Assembly (NCBI GenBank): GCA_900766125.1
Contig: CAAFUD010000007.1
Span: 1-5,290, forward strand
Direction of reading: 5' to 3'
DNA length: 5,290 nt
From: an uncultured Veillonella sp.
GTDB taxonomy: Bacteria; Bacillota; Negativicutes; Veillonellales; Veillonellaceae
Shown one piece after another: positions 1-4,712 of the stretch. Position numbers and translations under genes: made by a program. Numbering within the stretch: position 1 is the stretch's first letter; each line of letters starts with the position of its first letter. The notes under the pieces are model-generated. The model was not told the origin of the DNA. It saw nothing but the letters and a program-made list of their open reading frames with translations, and searched no databases.

Positions 1-20
1 ACACGACGCTCTTCCGATCT
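1..20 (+). other. Illumina TruSeq adapter remnant (not genomic)
   Basis: These 20 bases are identical to the last 20 bases of the Illumina TruSeq universal/read-1 adapter, including its characteristic CTCTTCCGATCT end. Genomic sequence starts directly after it, at base 21. This is untrimmed library adapter at a contig end, so nothing upstream of base 21 should be read as biology. The natural upstream context of the first gene is missing. Its ribosome binding site and any preceding gene, such as the PhoU-like DUF47 protein that often pairs with PiT permeases, may have been lost. Confidence 0.96.
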
Positions 21-34
21 GGTAGTATTGAAGT

Positions 35-1033
35 ATGCTTGATGCTCAATATTTAGTATGGCTAGTTGTATTTCTAGCATTAGCCTTTGACTATATCAAT
101 GGCTTCCACGATACGGCGAACGCTATTGCTACATCTGTTTCGACCCGTGCTATTGAGCCTAAAAAGGCAATTATGATGACTGCGGCACTCAATTTCTTGG
201 GGGCCATGGTTAGTACAGGCGTTGCAAAGACAATCGGTGGTGACATCGTAATGTCTGCGTCTCTCATTAATAGTGCGATTATCTCAGCAGCTCTTATTGG
301 TGCCATAACATGGAACTTGCTTACATGGTATTGGGGGATTCCTAGTTCCTCATCTCATGCTCTTATCGGTGGTATCATCGGTGCTGTAGGTTGGTCCGTA
401 GGGTTCGATGCTTTAAATGAGGCAGGGATTATAAAGATTTTCTTATCCCTTATTTTATCTCCAATTGTAGCCATGATTGGTGGCTATATTGTGATGAAAG
501 TATTGTTGCTTATCTTTGGTAGATTTTCTCCAATCGTATTGAATGATAGATTTAGATCCATGCAAATTGTATCTGCCATCATGATGGCCTTTTCTCATGG
601 TTCTAATGATGCGCAAAAGGCGATGGGGATTATTACCTTAACATTACTTAGCGGTGGCTTTATCGATACATTAGAGGTACCAGTATGGGTTAAACTTTGT
701 TGTGCTACGGCTATGGCCATGGGTACAGCAGTAGGCGGTTGGAAAATCATCTCTACTATGGGGACTAAGATTTTCAAATTGGAAACTATCAATGGTTTCG
801 CTGCTGACTTAAACTCTGCCATCACTATTTTTACAGCTACATTCTTACATTTACCTGTAAGTACTACACACGTTGTAAGTGGTTCCTTGCTAGGCGTTGG
901 TTCCTCTAAACGTTTGAAAGCTGTTAATTGGGGCGTAGCAAGATCTATGGTATTGGCGTGGTTTGTAACAATTCCATTATCTGGTATTGTAGCAGCTATT
1001 GCGTATGAAGTAGGTCACTTACTATTTGGTTAA
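35..1033 (+). CDS. pit: PiT-family inorganic phosphate permease
   Basis: This gene encodes a 332-residue integral membrane carrier of the PiT (PF01384) family, which takes up inorganic or metal-complexed phosphate using an ion gradient. The family's internal duplication is visible. The first signature is GFHDTANA at residues 23-30, and its counterpart is SHGSNDAQKAMG at 187-198. Each is followed by a matching Ser/Thr-His block: PSSSSHALIGG at 103-113 and LPVSTTHVVSG at 273-283. Hydrophobic segments run through the whole length, and the size is normal for compact bacterial members. The ATG at 35 is supported by in-frame stops at 23-25 and 29-31. Only a weak GGTAG precedes it, and sequence further upstream is lost to the adapter. 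A terminator follows 19 bases after the stop, so the gene is probably last in its transcript. The family is certain; the counter-ion (H+ or Na+) is not visible. Confidence 0.96.
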   Translation: MLDAQYLVWLVVFLALAFDYINGFHDTANAIATSVSTRAIEPKKAIMMTAALNFLGAMVSTGVAKTIGGDIVMSASLINSAIISAALIGAITWNLLTWYWGIPSSSSHALIGGIIGAVGWSVGFDALNEAGIIKIFLSLILSPIVAMIGGYIVMKVLLLIFGRFSPIVLNDRFRSMQIVSAIMMAFSHGSNDAQKAMGIITLTLLSGGFIDTLEVPVWVKLCCATAMAMGTAVGGWKIISTMGTKIFKLETINGFAADLNSAITIFTATFLHLPVSTTHVVSGSLLGVGSSKRLKAVNWGVARSMVLAWFVTIPLSGIVAAIAYEVGHLLFG

Positions 1034-1052
1034 TACAATCATATATAGAAAT

Positions 1053-1080
1053 AAAAAGACTGCGAAAGCAGTCTTTTTTT
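1053..1080 (+). terminator. Intrinsic terminator of the phosphate permease gene
   Basis: An 11-bp perfect stem (1053-1063 with 1068-1078) has a GAAA tetraloop, a GC-rich centre (GACTGC/GCAGTC) and a run of T to 1080. The left arm starts with five A, so it may also work for transcription from the opposite strand. It lies 19 bases after the permease stop codon. Confidence 0.93.
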
Positions 1081-1376
1081 CTGTAGTTAAAGTATTAAAT
1101 TGATTAAGTTATCCCATTTGTTGATGAGATTTTAAGACTTCAATTTGACTAGTTGTATCTAGTATGTAATCAAAGAATATAGGTATACATTAGATTTTAA
1201 ATACTATATTCTATAAAAGCGATTTATCTATATTTGGCAACGTTGATGTTACAATTCAAGTTGAGAATAGGAAAATGCTTATAAATATGTGCTTTTCTTG
1301 ATTATGCATTTTATTAATAAATGCAGTTTATTACACGTTTAAAGACTATTATGAGATTGTTTATAATGAATAGATA
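1081..1376. other. AT-rich intergenic stretch without a convincing gene
   Basis: I found no reading frame longer than about 20 codons with a ribosome binding site on either strand, and no RNA gene I recognise. Two small inverted repeats are present. One is ACTAG-N6-CTAGT at 1148-1163. The other is TGCATTT/AAATGCA at 1305-1311 and 1319-1325, in an AT-rich context. Both are short enough to be chance in such AT-rich DNA. Confidence 0.6.
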
Positions 1377-1405
1377 TTGCATACTTATGTATGAGCGGTT
1401 ATACT
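1377..1405 (+). promoter_or_regulatory. Candidate sigma70-type promoter for the 57-residue protein
   Basis: TTGCAT (1377-1382) and TATACT (1400-1405) are 17 bases apart, the optimal spacing. The -10 box differs from consensus by one base; the -35 box keeps only TTG. Transcription would start near 1412, about 36 bases before the ATG at 1448. A small inverted repeat, CATAC-TTAT-GTATG (1380-1393), lies between the two boxes and could be an operator. Another possible -10 box, TATAAT at 1362-1367, lacks a good -35. Confidence 0.35.
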
Positions 1406-1411
1406 ATCGGT

Positions 1412-1419
1412 AGAAGGAG
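1412..1419 (+). promoter_or_regulatory. Strong ribosome binding site pointing to an overlapping GTG frame
   Basis: AGAAGGAG lies 8 bases before GTG at 1428. This is a better Shine-Dalgarno site than the GAGGT used by the ATG at 1448. The GTG opens a different frame that runs 43 codons to TAA at 1557-1559, overlapping the small GAGRP protein. That frame has no recognisable motif. The site may serve a short leader peptide or help load ribosomes for the real gene. Confidence 0.4.
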
Positions 1420-1447
1420 TTTTTCAAGTGAAAAGTGAGGTATGTAT

Positions 1448-1621
1448 ATGGCATGGGGTGGAACTAGACGCGGTGCCGGGCGCCCACGTAATCCGATTAA
1501 ACGTATTGGTAGAACCATTCGACTCAGTGATGAAGAGTTTCTTTCACTCAAACCATTAATTATGGCTATTAAGGCAAATAATGATAAACGATATAGGCAA
1601 CAATATAATCGAAATAGATAA
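1448..1621 (+). CDS. Small basic GxRxGAGRP-motif protein, putative DNA-binding
   Basis: This gene encodes 57 residues, very rich in Arg and Lys. Residues 4-16 (GGTRRGAGRPRNP) form the glycine/arginine motif that opens many short phage, plasmid and clostridial proteins. Its GRPR core resembles the minor-groove-binding AT-hook. Residues 23-31 (TIRLSDEEF) look like the first strand and helix start of ribbon-helix-helix repressors. The rest (32-57) is helical and basic, ending RQQYNRNR, and is too short for a complete ribbon-helix-helix fold. The start at 1448 is chosen because GAGGT (1437-1441) lies 6 bases upstream. An in-frame ATG at 1442 is too close to that site. I cannot name a family or function. 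DNA binding is inferred from composition and motif only. It stands alone between two larger units and could be a relic of a mobile element. Confidence 0.7.
   Translation: MAWGGTRRGAGRPRNPIKRIGRTIRLSDEEFLSLKPLIMAIKANNDKRYRQQYNRNR
1581..1609 (+). promoter_or_regulatory. Candidate promoter inside the 3' end of the small gene
   Basis: ATGATA (1581-1586, four of six bases match TTGACA) and a perfect TATAAT (1604-1609) are separated by exactly 17 bases. Transcription would start near 1616, just before the structured, G-free block that follows. The region is AT-rich, so chance matches are possible, but spacing and position fit a small-RNA promoter. Confidence 0.4.
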
Positions 1622-1809
1622 AAAAGGCATTGTCACAGCATATACAACTTAATAAACTTTACATCTATTTTACAATAATCCATTTTAAAATCTTTCAACT
1701 ACAACACATCTCTACTCTCTACAATATGCTGTGTGCAATACAAGCAGTACGAAGAAGGTCCCAATTTATAGAATTGGGACCTTCTTCGTATATTACATAT
1801 GTAATTTTT
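1616..1809 (+). ncRNA. Candidate structured small RNA with a G-free loop
   Basis: No believable protein is encoded here, but several RNA-like signs coincide. A candidate promoter ends at 1609. A long-range stem can form between ATTG-T-CACAGCATAT (1629-1643) and ATATGCTGTG-TG-CAAT (1724-1739), giving 10 plus 4 pairs around a small internal loop. The roughly 80 enclosed bases contain no G, so they would stay single-stranded. They include an exact tandem copy of TCTCTAC (1709-1722). A perfect 19-bp hairpin (1748-1790) follows, and five T at 1805-1809 come after a small palindrome (1792-1805). I do not recognise a known RNA family. The 3' end is uncertain: it could lie just after the hairpin or at the T run. 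The strand is inferred from the promoter and the stem order. Confidence 0.35.
1748..1790. repeat. Perfect 19-bp inverted repeat (strong hairpin)
   Basis: The arms at 1748-1766 and 1772-1790 are exact reverse complements (TACGAAGAAGGTCCCAATT and its complement) around a 5-base loop, TATAG. The stem centre carries GGTCCC/GGGACC. There is no T run directly after it, so it is not a textbook terminator. It could still end transcription, since the palindrome ATTACATATGTAAT (1792-1805) and a short T tract follow. Other readings are an RNase III target or a repeat-family element. Confidence 0.85.
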
Positions 1810-1920
1810 GAAAACCTACATTAATTTAGGGGACTTAATAAAATAATAGAAAAAAGTTAATTTTATTTGTTTTTATTACCCTATTCCTATTTTGTTATAT
1901 GAAAAAAATGTAAGAATAGA

Positions 1921-1926
1921 TATAAT
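1921..1926 (+). promoter_or_regulatory. -10 box of the PTS operon promoter (candidate)
   Basis: A perfect TATAAT lies 38 bases before the first PTS gene. No good -35 box sits at the right distance; the nearest, TTGTTA (1892-1897), is 23 bases away. This would fit a promoter that needs an activator. Transcription would start near 1933, giving a leader of about 30 bases, too short for an attenuator. Confidence 0.4.
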
Positions 1927-1927
1927 A

Positions 1928-1941
1928 CAAGTATATACGTG
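1928..1941. promoter_or_regulatory. Possible operator palindrome at the PTS transcription start
   Basis: CAAGTATATACGTG is a 14-base palindrome with a single mismatched pair around a perfect GTATATAC core. It overlaps the predicted transcription start just downstream of TATAAT, a typical repressor position. The regulator is unknown. Confidence 0.25.
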
Positions 1942-1950
1942 AGTAAATTT

Positions 1951-1958
1951 AGGAGGTG
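1951..1958 (+). promoter_or_regulatory. Ribosome binding site that sets the TTG start of EIIA
   Basis: AGGAGGTG is a near-perfect Shine-Dalgarno sequence ending 5 bases before TTG at 1964. No in-frame ATG lies nearby, so the TTG start rests on this site. Confidence 0.9.
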
Positions 1959-1963
1959 TTAGC

Positions 1964-2428
1964 TTGTTACAAGATTTACTATCTGAGGATAATGTATCTT
2001 TTCATTATCCCGCAGAAACGTGGGAAGAGGTAATTCGTCACGGTGGTCAACTTATGGTTGATGCAGGTTTTACTGATCCATCTTATACAGAGGCTATGGT
2101 CGAGGTTGTACGTGAAATGGGGCCATATATTGTATTGGCACCAGGTCTTGCTATGCCACATGCTCGCCCGGAAAATGGGGCAAAACGTGTAGGTACTGCT
2201 TTAGTAACCTTAGAAAAACCATTAAACTTTGGTAGCCCTGATAATGATCCGGTTTCTGTTGCATTATTCTTATGTGCTCCTAACAAGGATGAACATATTC
2301 AATTGTTGACTGATATTGCTACGTTATTTGAAGATGACGAGTTTTTAGATGCAGCAGCTGATTTTGAAAGTATTGAAGATGTACAAGAATTCTTGGCAGA
2401 GCGTTTAGAAGATCAAGAATACGTTTAG
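1964..2428 (+). CDS. ulaC: PTS EIIA component, ascorbate/UlaC-type
   Basis: This is the cytoplasmic phosphocarrier of a PTS permease. It takes phosphate from HPr and passes it to the EIIB encoded next. The protein has 154 residues, the usual size of UlaC/SgaA, and belongs to the mannitol/fructose-type EIIA fold (PTS_EIIA_2). The active-site histidine is His66 in APGLAMPHARPENG (residues 59-72), a motif typical of the UlaC branch. Further family features are RVGTALVTLEKPLNFG (about 75-90) and a C-terminal helix with several acidic residues. Translation starts at TTG behind AGGAGGTG. Only 12 bases separate it from the EIIB gene, so they share a transcript. The symbol reflects family membership; it does not prove that ascorbate is the substrate. 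Confidence 0.93.
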   Translation: MLQDLLSEDNVSFHYPAETWEEVIRHGGQLMVDAGFTDPSYTEAMVEVVREMGPYIVLAPGLAMPHARPENGAKRVGTALVTLEKPLNFGSPDNDPVSVALFLCAPNKDEHIQLLTDIATLFEDDEFLDAAADFESIEDVQEFLAERLEDQEYV

Positions 2429-2440
2429 TAGGAGGCAAGT

Positions 2441-2716
2441 ATGATTTCTGTATTAACTGTATGCGGTAATGGCATTGGTTCTAGCTTGATGCTAAAAATG
2501 AAAATTGAAGAGATTTGTGCTGAAAATGGTATTGATGCACAAGTTGAATCTATTGATTTTAATGCCGCACAAGGCCGTAAAGCAGACCTTATTGTAACTG
2601 TAAAAGAGTTAGCGGAACAATTTGAAGATAAGAATGTCGCTATTGTTCGCAGCTATATCAATAAAAAGAAAATCACTGAAGATATTCTTGATGCATTGAA
2701 ACAAGCAGCTCAATAA
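2441..2716 (+). CDS. ulaB: PTS EIIB component, ascorbate/UlaB-type
   Basis: This encodes a small cytoplasmic phosphocarrier of 91 residues from the lactose/cellobiose-like EIIB fold. The phosphorylated cysteine is Cys8 in LTVCGNGIGSSLMLK (residues 5-19), which forms the P-loop after the first strand. Cys8 would receive phosphate from EIIA His66 and hand it to the sugar in EIIC. Alternating strands and helices follow (QVESIDF at 34-40, DLIVTV at 49-54, NVAIVRSYIN at 65-74), as expected for the fold. AGGAGG (2430-2435) lies 5 bases before the ATG. The gene sits between the EIIA and EIIC genes, 31 bases before EIIC, in one operon. Confidence 0.94.
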   Translation: MISVLTVCGNGIGSSLMLKMKIEEICAENGIDAQVESIDFNAAQGRKADLIVTVKELAEQFEDKNVAIVRSYINKKKITEDILDALKQAAQ

Positions 2717-2747
2717 AATGTAACAACTATATATAGGAGGTAGTGCC

Positions 2748-4115
2748 ATGGAAATGGTATTAGAGTTCTTACGCGATGTGCTGTCTCAACCAGCACTTTT
2801 GATTGGTATTATGTCATGTATAGGTTTAATTGCCTTGAAACGTCCGTTTCATAAGGTAATGACTGGTACATTAAAACCTATTCTTGGCTACTTGATGCTC
2901 GCAGCCGGTGCAGGTGTTATCGTTAATAACCTTGATCCACTAGGTAAGATGATTGAGCATGGATTCCACATTACTGGCGTTGTACCAAACAACGAAGCTA
3001 TCGTAGCTGTAGCGCAAAAGGTACTTGGTGTTGAAACGATGTCTATTCTCGTTGTAGGCTTATTGATGAACTTATGTATTGCTCGTTTCACCAAGTTCAA
3101 ATATGTGTTCTTAACAGGTCATCATAGCTTGTTTATGGCATGTCTTATGTCTGCCGTACTTGGTACAGCAGGTTTATCTGGTATGGAACTCATCCTTGTA
3201 GGTGGTTTCTTGATGGGCGCTTGGTCTGCTATCTCTCCAGCAATCGGTCAAAGTTATACATCCAAAGTTACAGACGGTGATGAAATTGCTATTGGTCACT
3301 TTGGTAGCTTAGGTTACTATTTATCTGCTTGGGTTGCTCAATATGTAGGTAAAGCTGAAGATAGCACAGAAGATATTGAAATCCCTGAAAAATGGGGCTT
3401 CTTGCGTGACTCTACATTATCTACTGCATTGACTATGATCGTATTCTATTTGATTGCAGCTATTGCAGCAGGCTCTGAATTCGTATCTACTTTATCTGGT
3501 GATATGAGTCCTTACTTATATGCTGTTATGAGTGCTATGAACTTTGCTGTAGGCGTAACAATCGTATACTCTGGTGTACGTATGATCTTAGGCGATTTGA
3601 TTCCTGCCTTCCAAGGTATTGCTACAAAAATTATTCCTAATGCCATCCCAGCTGTAGACTGTGCTGTATTCTTCACATATGCTCCAACAGCTGTAGTATT
3701 AGGCTTCCTTAGCTCCTTCATCGGGGGTATTATCGGCATGCTTATCCTTGGTGCTGTAGGTGGTGTATTGATTATTCCTGGTCTTGTACCTCATTTCTTC
3801 TGTGGTGCAACAGCAGGCATTTATGGTAATGCTACAGGCGGCCGTCGTGGTGCTGCAGTAGGTGCATTCCTTAATGGTTTGGCGATTACCTTCTTACCAG
3901 CATTGGCATTGCCAGTTCTTGGTCAATTAGGTTTCCAAAATACAACATTTGGTGATGCAGACTTTGCAGTAATGGGTCTTGTATTAGGTCATGCATTCGA
4001 ATGGATCGGTATGGCTGGTATCTATGGTATCGTAGCCATTGCAGCTCTTGTACTTATTATTCCAAACTTTATTAAAACAAAAGGTAAAGTTATTAACTAC
4101 GTAGAAGAGGAGTAA
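2748..4115 (+). CDS. ulaA: PTS EIIC permease, UlaA/SgaT family
   Basis: This is the membrane channel that carries the sugar across while EIIB phosphorylates it. Its 455 residues are close to the 465 of E. coli UlaA, with about 11 hydrophobic segments. Family hallmarks are LTGHHSLF (122-129), VTDGDEIAIGH (174-184), YSGVRMILGDLIPAFQGI (274-291), AVDCAVFFTYAPTAVVLGF (302-320) and IIPGLVPHFFCGATAGIYGN (342-361). From memory of the E. coli structure, ascorbate is held by residues including His135, Gln139, His194, Gln195 and Asp314. With a constant offset of 10, these become His125, Phe129, His184, Phe185 and Asp304, so both glutamines are lost. That makes a substrate other than ascorbate plausible. 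AGGAGG (2735-2740) lies 7 bases before the ATG; an ATG two codons later is less well placed. The stop overlaps the next start by one base. Confidence 0.94.
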   Translation: MEMVLEFLRDVLSQPALLIGIMSCIGLIALKRPFHKVMTGTLKPILGYLMLAAGAGVIVNNLDPLGKMIEHGFHITGVVPNNEAIVAVAQKVLGVETMSILVVGLLMNLCIARFTKFKYVFLTGHHSLFMACLMSAVLGTAGLSGMELILVGGFLMGAWSAISPAIGQSYTSKVTDGDEIAIGHFGSLGYYLSAWVAQYVGKAEDSTEDIEIPEKWGFLRDSTLSTALTMIVFYLIAAIAAGSEFVSTLSGDMSPYLYAVMSAMNFAVGVTIVYSGVRMILGDLIPAFQGIATKIIPNAIPAVDCAVFFTYAPTAVVLGFLSSFIGGIIGMLILGAVGGVLIIPGLVPHFFCGATAGIYGNATGGRRGAAVGAFLNGLAITFLPALALPVLGQLGFQNTTFGDADFAVMGLVLGHAFEWIGMAGIYGIVAIAALVLIIPNFIKTKGKVINYVEEE

Positions 4116-4510
4116 TGAAAACAACTGAGCAACATAGTAATGTTGTAGTTAGATATGTATTTCTGGCCATCGGTGCAATCAGTTTTGCTCTCGGTACAGC
4201 AGGTATCGTACTACCACTGTTGCCAACAGTTCCGCTTTATATGCTAACATTATTTTGTTTAGCCCGAGGATCTGAACGATTTCATAAGATGTTTTTGGAG
4301 TCTAGTTTATATCAAAAGACTGTTGGTGCTTATGAACGCGATAAAGCGTTGACGTTGCGGACAAAGTTGTCCATTCTCTTATCGGTTAGTACAATAATGG
4401 CAATTGGTGCCTATTTTAGTCAAAATATGCCCATTGCACTTGGTGTTATGGCCTTTGTATGGATTGGTCATGTTATCGCATTAGTCTTTATTGTAAAAAC
4501 AAAAAAATAA
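4115..4510 (+). CDS. DUF454 (YbaN-like) small inner-membrane protein
   Basis: The protein has 131 residues, close to E. coli YbaN (about 125). The family signature is clear: GTAGIVLPLLPTVPLYMLTLFCLARGSERFH at 27-57, a first membrane hairpin whose PLLPTVP turn is followed by the FCxARxSxRFH motif. Two more membrane segments follow at about 86-101 and 106-127, and the tail is basic (KTKK). The molecular function of DUF454 is not established to my knowledge. Its ATG overlaps the EIIC stop (TAATG), and its ribosome binding site (GAAGAGGAG, 4104-4112) lies inside the EIIC gene, so translation is coupled to the permease. That suggests a role linked to the PTS, such as assembly or stability, but this is inference. 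Confidence 0.9.
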   Translation: MKTTEQHSNVVVRYVFLAIGAISFALGTAGIVLPLLPTVPLYMLTLFCLARGSERFHKMFLESSLYQKTVGAYERDKALTLRTKLSILLSVSTIMAIGAYFSQNMPIALGVMAFVWIGHVIALVFIVKTKK

Positions 4511-4537
4511 AGAATTATCTCTAATAACTCTAAATAT

Positions 4538-4578
4538 AGCCTTGTAAGTTAGACTGCGTTGGTTTAACTTGCAAGGCT
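4538..4578 (+). terminator. Probable terminator of the PTS-DUF454 operon
   Basis: A 17-bp stem (4538-4554 with 4562-4578) contains two G-U pairs and a 7-base loop (TGCGTTG). Its base is GC-rich (AGCCTTG/CAAGGCT), and a broken T tract (TTATTTTATT, 4578-4587) follows. It begins 27 bases after the DUF454 stop. The T tract is not ideal, so some read-through into the regulator gene is possible. Confidence 0.75.
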
Positions 4579-4712
4579 TATTTTATTGGAAAATCAATCA
4601 TACATAGAGTAGATTGTGTAATGAATGGATTTTAATGAATAGAGCGCTATATATTACTGAAATTGTCTTATGTGGATTACAAATAGTAGAAACTTATATT
4701 TTTAAAGAAAAA

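Noticed and set aside
1230..1260. Sigma-54 promoter suggested by TTGGCAACGTTGATG
   Set aside because: The GG and GC elements are not at the required spacing, and the site is some 700 bases from the PTS genes.
1643..1681. Short minus-strand frame (about 16 codons, MDYCKIDVK) in the G-free block
   Set aside because: It is very short, with no convincing ribosome binding site; the C-poor strand makes stop-free runs easy by chance.
1629..1739. Miniature transposable element with terminal inverted repeats
   Set aside because: The arms are complementary, but no flanking target-site duplication is visible, and the arms are imperfect with a 1x2 internal loop. An RNA stem is the simpler reading; a genome-wide copy search could reopen this.
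1748..1790. Possible T-box or other riboswitch terminator upstream of the PTS operon
   Set aside because: The T-box core (AGGGTGGNACCGCG) is absent, the GGGACC is only part of the hairpin arm, and the operon's own TATAAT lies downstream of the hairpin.
1630..1824. 64-codon open frame starting at TTG
   Set aside because: It has no ribosome binding site and no recognisable motif, and it runs through the G-free stretch and the whole 19-bp perfect hairpin. Better explained as chance in a non-coding structured region.
1829..1881. GGGG-ACT-TAATAAAA paired with TTTTATTA-CCC upstream of the PTS promoter
   Set aside because: An 8-bp A/T stem with a bulged extension is easily found by chance in this very AT-rich stretch.
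2083..2286. Antisense open frames over the phosphate permease and PTS genes (such as this one)
   Set aside because: They lie opposite well-supported genes, lack ribosome binding sites and motifs, and are typical shadows of coding sequence.
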